NCBI GenBank assembly: GCA_944385535.1
Contig: CALWXR010000024.1
Location: 1 to 40,399 of the forward strand
DNA length: 40,399 bases
Direction: 5' to 3'
Origin: an uncultured Oscillospiraceae bacterium
GTDB lineage: Bacteria; Bacillota; Clostridia; Oscillospirales; Oscillospiraceae
The translations under genes and the position numbers were made by a program. Shown in pieces: positions 32,817-40,399 of the stretch. Numbering within the stretch: the first letter of the stretch is position 1; every line of letters starts with the position of its first letter. Below the pieces are notes generated by a model that ran no database searches, had not been told where the DNA came from, and saw nothing but the letters and a program-made list of their open reading frames with translations.

Positions 32817-33596
32817 TCACCGGGTCCAATCGCTGCCGCATTCAAATTTGGCGATGCCGTCGTCATACCACAGGTGGGTCATGTAAAGCCCCCCCGGGGG
32901 CACAGTGGGGCCGGCGGCGGTTCGGTTGCCGGAATCCAGGATCCTGCCAATGTCCTCCGGCCGGATCTTCCCCTCGGCGGCATACACCACCGTTCCCGCC
33001 ATAGCCCGGGCCATGTTGTACAAAAAGCCGTTGGCGCAGACCTTCAGGGTAATCAGATTGCCCCTGCGCTCCACGTTATAATAATATACTGTCCGCACGG
33101 TGGATTTGACATCGGTGCCCACACTTCTCACAGCGGCAAAATCATGGGTGCCCACAAATTGGGAGGCAGCCGCCTGCATCACCCCTTCGTCCAAATGCCT
33201 GGGGTAAAACCAGGCCCGGTTCACAAAAAAGGGATCCTTCAGCCGGGAGTTGTAGATCTGATAGGTGTATTCCTTCCGGACGCAGGAGCCGATGGCATTG
33301 AAGTTTTCATGGACTTCAAAGGCCTTGGTCACCACAATATCACAGGGAAGATGGGTATTCAGGGCATAGGGAAGCCGTTCCACCGGAATGGTGGAACCGG
33401 TGCGGAAATTGGCCACATAGCACCGGGCATGAACTCCGGCGTCAGTACGGCCGCAGCCGGTCATATGAACCGGATGCCCTACCACCATGGCCGCCGCCTT
33501 TTCCAGGGTTTCGGCAACGGTTGGCAGGTTCTTCTGAACCTGCCAACCGTGATAATGGGTACCTAAGTAGGTTAAAAACAGGGCGATGTTGCGCAT
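32817..33596 (-). CDS. truA: tRNA pseudouridine(38-40) synthase TruA
   Basis: TruA converts uridines 38-40 of tRNA anticodon arms to pseudouridine. I chose the ATG at 33596, with GTGAGG six bases upstream; an in-frame GTG at 33608 overlaps the ecfT stop. The 259-residue protein has the catalytic D52 in GCGRTDAGVHA, the YTYQIYNSRLKDPF segment and the conserved NGFLYNMARAMAGT near the C-terminus. It follows ecfT by eight bases, the usual ecf-truA arrangement of Firmicutes. Confidence 0.96.
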   Translation of the reverse strand: MRNIALFLTYLGTHYHGWQVQKNLPTVAETLEKAAAMVVGHPVHMTGCGRTDAGVHARCYVANFRTGSTIPVERLPYALNTHLPCDIVVTKAFEVHENFNAIGSCVRKEYTYQIYNSRLKDPFFVNRAWFYPRHLDEGVMQAAASQFVGTHDFAAVRSVGTDVKSTVRTVYYYNVERRGNLITLKVCANGFLYNMARAMAGTVVYAAEGKIRPEDIGRILDSGNRTAAGPTVPPGGLYMTHLWYDDGIAKFECGSDWTR

Positions 33597-33604
33597 AGTG
33601 TACC

Positions 33605-34411
33605 TCACAAGCCAAAGGCGGACAGGACGCCCACCAGCGCGATCACCCCCGCCCCAAGGCAGAAGGCGGTCATATCATTGCGGTGGTAATGAAGCAGCTT
33701 CATTTTGGTTCTGCCCTCGCCTCCCTGATAGCAGCGGCACTCCATGGCGGTGGCCAGCTCGTCCGCCCGGCGGAAGGCGCTGATGAACAGAGGCACCAGC
33801 ACCGGGATCAGCGCCTTGGCCCGCTCCATCAGGCTGCCGTTTTCAAAGTCCGCCCCTCTGGCCTTCTGAGCGGACATGATCTTGTCCGTCTCCTCAATGA
33901 GAATGGGAATAAACCGCAGGGCTATGCACATCATCATGGAAAGCTCGTGCACCGGCACCCCGATTTTCTTCAAAGGGTTCATCAGGCTCTCCAGTCCGTC
34001 GGTCAGGGAAATGGGAGAGGTGGTATAGGTCAGCAGGAAGGTTCCCGCAATGAGCATCAGAATCCGCGCCACCATGAAAACAGCCCGCTTCAGGCCGCCG
34101 GTGGTGACGGTGAATATCCCAAATTCCACCAGCACCCGCCCATCCTGGGTAAAAAACAGGTTCAGCACGCCGGTAAACACAAGGATCATCACCAGCGGCT
34201 TCATGCCCCGGATAATGGACTTGGGGGGAATGGTGGAAATTTTCACCACCGCCACCAGAAACACCAGCATGACCCCATAGGAGATCCAGCTGCCCGCCAT
34301 GAACAGGGCCACGATGTAAACCACCAGCATAATCAGCTTGGTTCTGGGATCCAGGCGGTGAATAGGAGAATTGCCCGGGAAATACTGGCCTAAGGTAATA
34401 TCCTTCAGCAT
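33605..34411 (-). CDS. ecfT: Energy-coupling factor transporter transmembrane protein EcfT
   Basis: EcfT is the membrane scaffold linking the two ECF ATPases to vitamin- or metal-binding S-components. The 268-residue protein has about five membrane helices, HRLDPRTKL near the start and the coupling motif AQKARGADF. The second coupling helix reads AMECRCYQGG, where AMEARxYxGG is common, so one usual Arg region is slightly altered. It overlaps ecfA2 by seven bases. No S-component gene is in the window, as expected for a shared group II ECF module. Confidence 0.94.
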   Translation of the reverse strand: MLKDITLGQYFPGNSPIHRLDPRTKLIMLVVYIVALFMAGSWISYGVMLVFLVAVVKISTIPPKSIIRGMKPLVMILVFTGVLNLFFTQDGRVLVEFGIFTVTTGGLKRAVFMVARILMLIAGTFLLTYTTSPISLTDGLESLMNPLKKIGVPVHELSMMMCIALRFIPILIEETDKIMSAQKARGADFENGSLMERAKALIPVLVPLFISAFRRADELATAMECRCYQGGEGRTKMKLLHYHRNDMTAFCLGAGVIALVGVLSAFGL

Positions 34412-35271
34412 ATGTTCGCACCTCCCCCGAAGCCCTTCAGCGCCTTTACGGCCTGATCGATGGTGTATACGTTGGGCACATCCAGTCCCATTTTTCGCAG
34501 ATGCAGAAACACCTGGGTCACCTGGGGAATGTTCAGGCCCATTTCCACCAGCTGCTCCGCGTGGGTAAAAATCTCCGCCGGCGCCGCGTCCATGGCAAGC
34601 CGGGCGCCGTTCATCACCAGCAGCCGGTCGGTCAGCCTGGCCACATCCTCCATGGAGTGGGATACCATCATAACGGTGGCGTTTTTCGCCTTCCGGTACT
34701 GTTCAATATTGCCCAGGATCTCTGCCCGACCCACCGGATCCAGACCGGCGGTGGGCTCGTCCAGGATCAGCACCTCCGGCTCCATGGCGATCACACCGGC
34801 GATTGCCACCCGGCGCTTCTGTCCACCGGACAGGTCAAAGGGAGATACCTCCAGCTGCTGGTCCGTCAGTCCCACAAAGCCCGCCGCCTCCCGAACCCGG
34901 CGGTCAATCTCCTGTTCGTCCAGCCCCATATTCTTCGGCCCAAAGGCGATGTCCTTATACACCGTCTCTTCAAACAGCTGGTACTCCGGATACTGGAACA
35001 CCAGGCCCACCCGAAACCGGGCCTGCCGGGTCAGCTTCTTGTCCGCCCAGATGTCCTGACCGTCCAGCAAAACAGTGCCGGAGGTGGGCTTCAGAAGCCC
35101 GTTCAGCTGCTGCATCAGGGTGGATTTTCCCGAGCCGGTATGGCCGATGATGCCAATAAACTCCCCCCTGCTTACGGCAAAGGACACATCATCCAAAGCC
35201 TTGTGCTCAAAGGGGGTTCCGGCGCTGTAGATATAGGTTACGTTCTTTATTTCCAGAATGGGCTTCAAATT
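34405..35271 (-). CDS. ecfA2: ECF transporter ATP-binding protein EcfA2
   Basis: This ABC ATPase powers the ECF module. The ATG at 35271 follows GGGAGGAA and gives the usual N-terminus (LEIKNVTYIYSAGTPFEHKAL); an ATG at 35310 would add 13 residues without a ribosome site. Walker A is GHTGSGKST, with Q-loop FQYPEYQLFEETV, signature LSGGQKRR, Walker B LILDEPTAGLDP and H-loop SHSMED. The YIY...GTPFE insertion near the N-terminus separates EcfA2 from EcfA1. It forms a heterodimer with the upstream EcfA1. Confidence 0.94.
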   Translation of the reverse strand, partial: NLKPILEIKNVTYIYSAGTPFEHKALDDVSFAVSRGEFIGIIGHTGSGKSTLMQQLNGLLKPTSGTVLLDGQDIWADKKLTRQARFRVGLVFQYPEYQLFEETVYKDIAFGPKNMGLDEQEIDRRVREAAGFVGLTDQQLEVSPFDLSGGQKRRVAIAGVIAMEPEVLILDEPTAGLDPVGRAEILGNIEQYRKAKNATVMMVSHSMEDVARLTDRLLVMNGARLAMDAAPAEIFTHAEQLVEMGLNIPQVTQVFLHLRKMGLDVPNVYTIDQAVKALKGFGGGANIC

Positions 35272-35328
35272 CATTTCCTCCCGATCTGTCATAACTGCTG
35301 AATATTCCATACGAAGCGCGGCCGCCGC

Positions 35329-36186
35329 TTAAGCCTTGGAATGGGCCGCCGTCTCATACAAACAGCGGGCGCATTCCTCCGGATCCAGCCGGTCCAGAGG
35401 AAGCTGAAAGCCCGCCTGATTCAAAGCATAGCACAGCTCCACTGGTTCCGGGGCCGCCAGGCCGATGCTGTGGAGCAGCTCCACCTGGGAAAACACCTGT
35501 TTGGGGGTGCCGTCCGCCGCCACCTTGCCTTTGTGAAGCACCACTACCCGATCCGCCTTGGCGGCTTCGTCCATATGGTGGGTAATCAGCACCACGGTGA
35601 TTTTCTTTTCCCGGTTCAATCTTCCGATGGTTTCGATCACTTCCCGGCGTCCCCGGGGATCCAGCATGGCGGTGGGCTCATCCAGCACGATGCACTTGGG
35701 CTCCATAGCGATGACGCCGGCAATGGCGATGCGCTGCTTCTGTCCGCCTGAGAGCAGATTGGGCGCGTGCTCCCGGTATTCGTACATCCCCACCTGCTTC
35801 AGCGCCTTATCCACCCGCTGCCGGATCTCCGGGCTGGCGATCCCAAGATTCTCCGGCCCGAAGGCCACATCCTCTTCCACCACATTGGCAACGATCTGAT
35901 TGTCCGGGTTCTGGAACACCATCCCCACATTCCGGCGAACGGTCATGATCCGATCCTCAAAGGAGGTGTCAATGCCGCATACATAGACCTTGCCGCCGGT
36001 AGGCAGCAAAATGGAGTTAAAATGCTTGGCCAAGGTGGATTTACCACAGCCGTTGGCCCCCAAAACGGCCGTAAAGCTGCCCTCCTCCACCGTCAGATTC
36101 ATATCCTCAAAAACGCTTACGCCGGGCGTGTCATCCACGCCCGGATAGGTGTAAGCCAAATGTTCTGTTTTGATAATCTCCTTCAA
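35329..36186 (-). CDS. ecfA1: ECF transporter ATP-binding protein EcfA1
   Basis: This is the partner ATPase of EcfA2. The start is TTG at 36186 after GGAGGG. The 285-residue protein has Walker A GANGCGKST, FQNPDNQIVANVVEEDVAFGPENLG, signature LSGGQKQR, Walker B IVLDEPTAMLDP and H-loop THHMDEA, all typical of EcfA1. It lies 14 bases after the methyltransferase gene. The ecfA1-ecfA2-ecfT-truA order is standard, but the ribosomal-protein genes that often precede it are absent here. Confidence 0.95.
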   Translation of the reverse strand: MKEIIKTEHLAYTYPGVDDTPGVSVFEDMNLTVEEGSFTAVLGANGCGKSTLAKHFNSILLPTGGKVYVCGIDTSFEDRIMTVRRNVGMVFQNPDNQIVANVVEEDVAFGPENLGIASPEIRQRVDKALKQVGMYEYREHAPNLLSGGQKQRIAIAGVIAMEPKCIVLDEPTAMLDPRGRREVIETIGRLNREKKITVVLITHHMDEAAKADRVVVLHKGKVAADGTPKQVFSQVELLHSIGLAAPEPVELCYALNQAGFQLPLDRLDPEECARCLYETAAHSKA

Positions 36187-36199
36187 AGGGATCCCTCCG

Positions 36200-37072
36200 T
36201 TATGGTGTCCATCTTCCCGCCGCGCCGCAGGGAAGCATCAGCCCCGACTGCCGGACCATCAGCCCCAGTTCTCCCGCCTGGGTCTTGCCGCCGTACTGCC
36301 TGCCAAAGACCACATCCGAGGCGTAGGCCACCGCGGAAGGCGCCAGACCGGTGGTGTAGGAATTGATGATTACAAACAGCGGATCCTCGGACAAAACCTT
36401 TACCACCTCCTGCAGGAAGGGGTAGAAGCTGGTTTCCATTTTCCAGATCTCGCCGCTGGGCCCCCGGCCGTAGCTGGGCGGGTCCATGATGATGCCGTCA
36501 TAGCGCCGGCCCCGGCGGATCTCCCGCTGGATGAACTTGGCGCAGTCATCCACAATATAGTGGATGGGGCACTGGCCTAAGCCGGACGCCTGGGCATTTT
36601 CCTTGGCCCAGGCCACCATTCCCTTGGAGGCGTCCACATGGTATACCTCCGCGCCGCCGGCCGCCGCCGCCAGGGTGGCGCCGCCGGAGTAGGCGAACAG
36701 ATTCAGCACCCGAACGGGACGGCTTACCGCCGCCTGGGACACCTTTTCCCGGATAAAATCCCAGTTGGCCGCCTGCTCGGGAAAAACGCCGGTATGCTTA
36801 AAATTCATGGGTTTTACATTGAAGGTCAAATAGTCCTTATAGTGAATCTGCCACCGCTCGGGAAGCTGATGATCCGACCACCGGCCGCCGCCGGTATTGG
36901 AGCGCAGATACCGGGCGTCATAGTTTTTCCATTCCCTGGCAACCCGGGGGGTGTTCCAGATCACCTGGGGATCCGGCCGCACCAGGATATAGTTTCCCCA
37001 GCGTTCCAGACGCTCCCCGTTGCTGGCGTCCAGAACCTCATATTCTTTCCATTCATCGGAGATCCAACGCAT
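36200..37072 (-). CDS. Class I SAM-dependent methyltransferase (RlmI/RlmK-like)
   Basis: The ATG at 37072 begins MRWISDEWKEYEVLD, the usual start of this group; an upstream GTG is possible. The 290-residue protein has a Rossmann methyltransferase domain with VLNLFAYSGGATLAAAAGGA (SAM motif I), VDASKG and the catalytic-type DPPSYGRG. An N-terminal region containing WGNYILVRPDPQVIW precedes it. The DPPS/DPPY class methylates bases in rRNA or similar; the related RlmI modifies 23S rRNA cytosine, but here the N-terminal PUA domain of RlmI is not obvious. It lies between the PBP and ecfA1 genes on a common strand. Confidence 0.88.
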   Translation of the reverse strand: MRWISDEWKEYEVLDASNGERLERWGNYILVRPDPQVIWNTPRVAREWKNYDARYLRSNTGGGRWSDHQLPERWQIHYKDYLTFNVKPMNFKHTGVFPEQAANWDFIREKVSQAAVSRPVRVLNLFAYSGGATLAAAAGGAEVYHVDASKGMVAWAKENAQASGLGQCPIHYIVDDCAKFIQREIRRGRRYDGIIMDPPSYGRGPSGEIWKMETSFYPFLQEVVKVLSEDPLFVIINSYTTGLAPSAVAYASDVVFGRQYGGKTQAGELGLMVRQSGLMLPCGAAGRWTP

Positions 37073-37096
37073 TCCTTTCCGCACCTCATTCTTGTT

Positions 37097-39895
37097 TTAT
37101 CCGACGGGGATTTCCGTAATATCCCCGCCGTCACCGGACTCATCGGTCCAGCCCTCGTCGGGCCATTCTCCTTCAGGCCATTCTCCTTCGGGCCATTCTT
37201 CTTCCGGCCAAATGGTTTCCTGCTGATGATCTTCCCAGCTTTCCTGGTTGTGCATGGTGCACACCACATAAGGCGCGTCCACACCGTCATTGACATTGCC
37301 GTAGAATCCATGCCAGGAAGCAGGCTCTCCGTTGCCGTCCACCAGGTAGACATAGTAATTGGCGGTATATATATCGTTCAGGCCCACGTTTGCCGCCGCT
37401 TTAATCTCGTCCACTTCCGCCTGGGTCAGCTTCACCAGGGAGCGGGACTGGATCTCCGCGTCCTCAAACATGGCGCAGTATTCGTTGGCCACACCGCCGC
37501 CGGTGACACAGTACTCCACCTGCACATGCTTATCACAGGTGCCTTCCGGCTCGTCGCCGTTGTATACATTCACATAAACCACCCGCTCCAGCTCCCGCAC
37601 GTCGCTGCTGCAGGCGGCAGTGGCCTTTTTGCCGGAATCCAGGCACACCCCAACGCTGTGGAAGGCGTTGCCGTTGAACAGGCCCTCCCGGGGCAGGTCC
37701 TCATGAATGGGCTGCATCACCATCTTCCACAGCCGGGCAGCCGGGTTGCTGGTATTGCCGGTAAGGTAAATTTCCTCGGGAATATTGTAGCCGCACCAAA
37801 CCGCCGCGGTATAATGGGTGGTATAACCGCAGAACCAACGATCCCGGTTGCTGGAGGTGGTGCCGGTCTTACCGGCAATGTTCTGACCGGCAAAGACCGC
37901 CGCGCCGCCGGTACCGGAGTTGGCCGCGTTATACAGGCAGTAGTTCATATAGTTCACGGACTTTTCGCTGAGAATCTGCCGGGATTCCTGGGTGTTGTCC
38001 ACCACCAGATCCCCGTCGCTGTCGTAGACCTTGGTAAAGAGCCTGGGTTCCCGGTAAACGCCGTCGTTGGCGAAGGTGGCGTATGCCGCCGACATTTCCC
38101 GAACCGTGGAGCCCACCGTCAGCGCGCCCAGGGCCAGGGGGGCCTGTCCGATGTCGGTGAGCACCTTGCCCGAGGCCAACTCATAGTTTTCCGTCAGGGA
38201 GTTTTGTCCGAAATTGTATTTGGCAAAGCTGTAGGCATATTCGTGGCCGATGGCGTCCAGCGTCCGTACGGAAATGGTATTCACCGAGGATACGATGCCC
38301 TGATAGACGGTTCTGGCGTACTGATATCTCCGGTTGTCATTTTTGGGCCAGTTGCCGCCGGAATAGGTCACAGGCAGATCCTTGAACACCGTTGCCGGGG
38401 TAACCTTTCCCGATTCAAAGGCCGGGGCGTAAACAGAGATGGGCTTCTGGGAAGAACCGGTCTGCAATTTTGCCTGGGTCGCCTTGTTATAAGCCAGGAA
38501 GGTATCCTTCTCCCCCACGCCGCCGGACAGGGCCACCACATCGCCGGTTTCGTTGTCAATGACCACGATGGCGGACTGAAGCTGCTGCTCGCTGCGGGTG
38601 GTGGGGATATTGGCAAGATCGGTGTAAATGGCGTCTACCTGCTTCTGAACATCCATGTCCAGGGTGGTATAGATGTGATAGCCGCCCTTTTGGATGCGAT
38701 CCAGGTAGATGTTCTGTTCGTTGGTATCCAGCTCATCCCAGGTTTTGCCGTCCTGTTCCGCCAGATAAGTGGCAAAGTCAATGATCACCGCGTCCACAAA
38801 CCAGGAATAAATATGCTGGGAAGCGTTGGTGTTCACAGAAACCTCGCCGCCGCACTGGGGGCAGTAGCACACTTCCCCTTCGCCGCTGAAGCTGCTGCGG
38901 ATGCCCTCGTAGCCGCAGTCGGGATTTTCACAGACCGTCCAACGGTCGGCGTCCTCAATGCCGCTTTTAAAGACCATCTCCTGGTTGACCGCCTCGTCAT
39001 ATTCCTCCTGGGTCAGATACCCCTGGTTATACATTTCGCTGAGCACGTTCAGCTGGCGGTAGCGGTTCCGTTCCGCGCCGTTGCGCTCCTCGCCCTTGTA
39101 CATATACACGCTTTCGGAATAGGGGTTGAAAATAGAAGGGTTGTTGGTAATGCTGATCAGGCTGGCGCATTCTGCTACGGTCAGGCTCTGCAGTTCCTTG
39201 CCGAAGTACTCCGCCGCCGCGCTTTTCACGCCATAGCAGCCCCGGCCCAGATAGATCTCGTTCAGGTAATACTCCATGATCAGATCCTTGTCGTATTCCC
39301 GCTCAAACAGCTGGGCCCGGAAAATCTCCGTCACCTTCCGCTGCACGGTAACGCTCTTCTCGCCGGTGTGGTTTTTGATAAACTGCTGGGTGATGGTGGA
39401 GCCGCCGAACTGCTCGTCGCCGCCGAAGAACATATTCAGGCAGGCCTTCACAGTGGTGATCCAGTCCACGCCCTGGTGCTCGTAAAACCGCTTGTCCTCA
39501 ATGGCCACTGCCGCGTCGATCATGGCCTGGGGAATCTCGTCCAAAGACGCCCACTGGCGGTCCGTGGTGGTATACACCTGCTGCAGAAGCTGAATATTCC
39601 CGTGATTATCCACATAATAAATAAAGGAAGTTTCTTCCAGATCATAGTCGTCCAAAGACCAGTCCGCGGCCTCCGCCAGAATATCATCCTGTAAATAATC
39701 CCCCAGGGTGCCCACAAAGACGATCCCGCAGATCAAAACGATCAGCAGCACCGTAGCGGCGGCGCCTACGGCGATCTTCAAAACGGAAAAGGCAGTGGAC
39801 AAAATGGTATACAGAAGCTTTATCAGCCAGTGGGGATTCCACTCCTGACGAGGTTTTTTCACTCTTCTTCTGGGCTTGCGTTCTTCATTTGCCAT
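37097..39895 (-). CDS. Class A penicillin-binding protein (PBP1A) with an extracytoplasmic zinc-ribbon insertion
   Basis: This bifunctional enzyme polymerises glycan strands and cross-links peptides outside the membrane. The ATG at 39895 follows GGAGG by eight bases. The 932-residue protein has a basic cytoplasmic N-terminus and a membrane helix (about 38-62). The GT51 domain has EDKRFYEHQGVD and GGSTITQQ. The transpeptidase domain has SSQK within QTGSSQKPIS (nucleophile Ser), SVN and KTGTT. Between the two enzymatic parts lies a cysteine motif, C322-x4-C327...C345-x2-C348 (with C343), which looks like a zinc ribbon. The C-terminus is an acidic Trp/Pro-rich tail with repeated EEWPEG units, encoded by 15-bp tandem repeats. 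It heads the methyltransferase-ecf-truA gene string. Confidence 0.94.
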   Translation of the reverse strand: MANEERKPRRRVKKPRQEWNPHWLIKLLYTILSTAFSVLKIAVGAAATVLLIVLICGIVFVGTLGDYLQDDILAEAADWSLDDYDLEETSFIYYVDNHGNIQLLQQVYTTTDRQWASLDEIPQAMIDAAVAIEDKRFYEHQGVDWITTVKACLNMFFGGDEQFGGSTITQQFIKNHTGEKSVTVQRKVTEIFRAQLFEREYDKDLIMEYYLNEIYLGRGCYGVKSAAAEYFGKELQSLTVAECASLISITNNPSIFNPYSESVYMYKGEERNGAERNRYRQLNVLSEMYNQGYLTQEEYDEAVNQEMVFKSGIEDADRWTVCENPDCGYEGIRSSFSGEGEVCYCPQCGGEVSVNTNASQHIYSWFVDAVIIDFATYLAEQDGKTWDELDTNEQNIYLDRIQKGGYHIYTTLDMDVQKQVDAIYTDLANIPTTRSEQQLQSAIVVIDNETGDVVALSGGVGEKDTFLAYNKATQAKLQTGSSQKPISVYAPAFESGKVTPATVFKDLPVTYSGGNWPKNDNRRYQYARTVYQGIVSSVNTISVRTLDAIGHEYAYSFAKYNFGQNSLTENYELASGKVLTDIGQAPLALGALTVGSTVREMSAAYATFANDGVYREPRLFTKVYDSDGDLVVDNTQESRQILSEKSVNYMNYCLYNAANSGTGGAAVFAGQNIAGKTGTTSSNRDRWFCGYTTHYTAAVWCGYNIPEEIYLTGNTSNPAARLWKMVMQPIHEDLPREGLFNGNAFHSVGVCLDSGKKATAACSSDVRELERVVYVNVYNGDEPEGTCDKHVQVEYCVTGGGVANEYCAMFEDAEIQSRSLVKLTQAEVDEIKAAANVGLNDIYTANYYVYLVDGNGEPASWHGFYGNVNDGVDAPYVVCTMHNQESWEDHQQETIWPEEEWPEGEWPEGEWPDEGWTDESGDGGDITEIPVG
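37161..37205. repeat. 15-bp tandem repeats in the PBP1A tail
   Basis: Three near-identical copies of GGCCATTCTCCTTCA (37161-37175, 37176-37190, 37191-37205) encode the E-W-P-E-G tail repeats. The phase is a multiple of three, so copy number could vary without breaking the frame. Confidence 0.8.
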
Positions 39896-39944
39896 AGGGG
39901 TAACCTCCAAAAAGTCATGCCAAAGGGCCGACAATGTAACATTC

Positions 39945-39990
39945 ATTATAGCCAGTGTCATAAATGCATAACACTACTCGTATCATTATA
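39945..39990 (-). promoter_or_regulatory. Two TATAAT -10 elements upstream of the PBP1A gene
   Basis: On the minus strand TATAAT occurs at 39985-39990 (with TGC before it, an extended -10) and again at 39945-39950, exactly 40 bp apart and both preceded by GC. -35 elements are weak. They could be tandem promoters for PBP1A. Confidence 0.45.
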
Positions 39991-40031
39991 GCATACCTCC
40001 CACAAAAACGAAAGCCCTATTTTTTTAAGAA

Positions 40032-40061
40032 AGAATGAATTTCCCCATCCGGGAAATACTA
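40032..40061 (+). promoter_or_regulatory. Possible forespore sigma-G-type promoter
   Basis: AGAATG, 17 bases, AATACTA resembles the sigma-G pattern (TGAATA / CATACTA) more than sigma-A. It precedes a BofC-like gene by a short leader, which fits sporulation expression. The match is partial. Confidence 0.3.
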
Positions 40062-40085
40062 GCACCAAAAGGAGGTCAACGGAAT

Positions 40086-40310
40086 ATGCTGAAGAAACGA
40101 TGCTTTTCTCTGGCCCTGTCTGTGGTGCTGGTGCTGGGCGCCTACAAAGGATATGTGGCACTGTACAACGAAGGAGAGGCCGAGCCCAGGCAAATCTACC
40201 CTTATCCGGTAAACGTCCTGCCCCCGGCGGATCAAAAGGCCCTGGAAGCGGGGATCCCGGTGCGTACCGACGGGGAATTAAACCGGCTCCTGGAGGATTT
40301 TTTGTCGTAA
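40086..40310 (+). CDS. Small secreted protein, BofC C-terminal-domain-like
   Basis: AAGGAGG precedes the ATG by 10 bases. The 74-residue product has an N-terminal hydrophobic helix (about 6-20) for export or anchoring. A short soluble part ends with the pattern L-PPADQKALEAGIPVRTDGELNRLLEDF, held in two pieces of fewer than 20 residues in the alignment I recall. L..D...L..GI.V....EL..LLEDF is reminiscent of the C-terminal domain of BofC, an intercompartment sporulation regulator. The similarity is by pattern memory and the protein is far shorter than BofC. If correct, the organism would be a spore former. Confidence 0.55.
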   Translation: MLKKRCFSLALSVVLVLGAYKGYVALYNEGEAEPRQIYPYPVNVLPPADQKALEAGIPVRTDGELNRLLEDFLS

Positions 40311-40350
40311 ATCCCCGGAATTCTCCTTAGTGTAAAATATTAATTGGCAA

Positions 40351-40383
40351 AAAAAGAGGCAGGGCAAAACAGCCCTACCTCTT
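40351..40383 (-). terminator. Terminator of a minus-strand gene beyond the window
   Basis: On the minus strand AAGAGGTAGGGC-TGTTTT-GCCCTGCCTCTT runs into TTTTTGCC, a classic intrinsic terminator with one stem mismatch. The T-tract is on the minus strand, so it serves a gene entering from the right. It may also weaken + transcripts. Confidence 0.75.
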
Positions 40384-40399
40384 GCAACCAAGTGATATC

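Noticed and set aside
36638-39694. 1018-codon + strand open frame
   Set aside because: It is antisense to the methyltransferase and PBP1A, with no ribosome site and no recognisable domain.
1-40399. CRISPR array, tRNA or rRNA genes, transposase, integrase or prophage genes
   Set aside because: No regular spacer pattern, no tRNA cloverleaf with a TTCRANTC arm noted, and no matching protein motifs were found by reading.

Overview
The window looks like chromosome from a gut-type anaerobic Clostridia member, most likely of the Oscillospiraceae/Ruminococcaceae kind. That placement is inferred from gene content and layout. The pointers are DUF1385 next to prmC, DUF4317, a WhiA-MurB-DnaE cluster, EcfA1-EcfA2-EcfT-TruA, a ClpE-type unfoldase, ferredoxin-rich proteins and a small BofC-like (sporulation) protein. 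By eye the DNA is GC-rich, which produces very long antisense open frames. Shine-Dalgarno sites are AGGAGG-like and promoters follow the vegetative TTGACA-17-TATAAT pattern. No rRNA, tRNA, CRISPR array or complete prophage was seen.

Layout, left to right. 1-2.7 kb: a truncated XRE regulator, a lipoprotein, and an M23 cell-wall hydrolase whose reading frame is broken just after its natural start codon. 2.7-3.6 kb: non-coding DNA with a structured leader and a 628-bp MITE-like element between 27-bp direct repeats. 3.6-5.5 kb: a DUF362/ferredoxin protein and an HD-domain protein. 5.8-9.1 kb, + strand: a type I pullulanase fused to a Nudix domain, a tiny ORF, and a cytidylate-kinase-like protein. 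9.1-10.3 kb: DUF4317 protein.

10.4-20.1 kb is one tightly packed minus-strand transcription unit: lipoprotein, response regulator, histidine kinase, DUF1385 protein, prmC, recA, recX, rimO, pgsA, second lipoprotein. Both end genes encode lipoproteins with calcium-loop-like DxDGDG motifs. 20.2-25.6 kb is murB-whiA-dnaE from one good promoter, lacking the rapZ and yvcK genes usually found between murB and whiA. 25.8-28.0 kb holds an LCP cell-wall ligase, a candidate 6S RNA and a four-cluster polyferredoxin. 28.2-30.2 kb holds a threonine-rich mini-lipoprotein, repeat DNA, an OMP-decarboxylase homologue that has lost its catalytic residues, and a small membrane protein. 30.4-39.9 kb, minus strand: a ClpE-type unfoldase, then a probable operon PBP1A, rRNA-type methyltransferase, ecfA1, ecfA2, ecfT, truA. 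The right end has a small BofC-like gene and a terminator for a minus-strand gene beyond the window.

The main themes are envelope construction (M23 hydrolase, MurB, LCP, PBP1A, PgsA, two-component system with lipoprotein) and information processing (RecA/RecX, DnaE, PrmC, RimO, TruA). I see no single novel multi-gene defence or mobile system. The most unusual items are the pullulanase-Nudix fusion, the PyrF-like pseudoenzyme, the frame-broken M23 hydrolase with a structured leader, the zinc-ribbon insertion in the secreted part of PBP1A, the lipoprotein-bookended recA operon, and a candidate 6S RNA.
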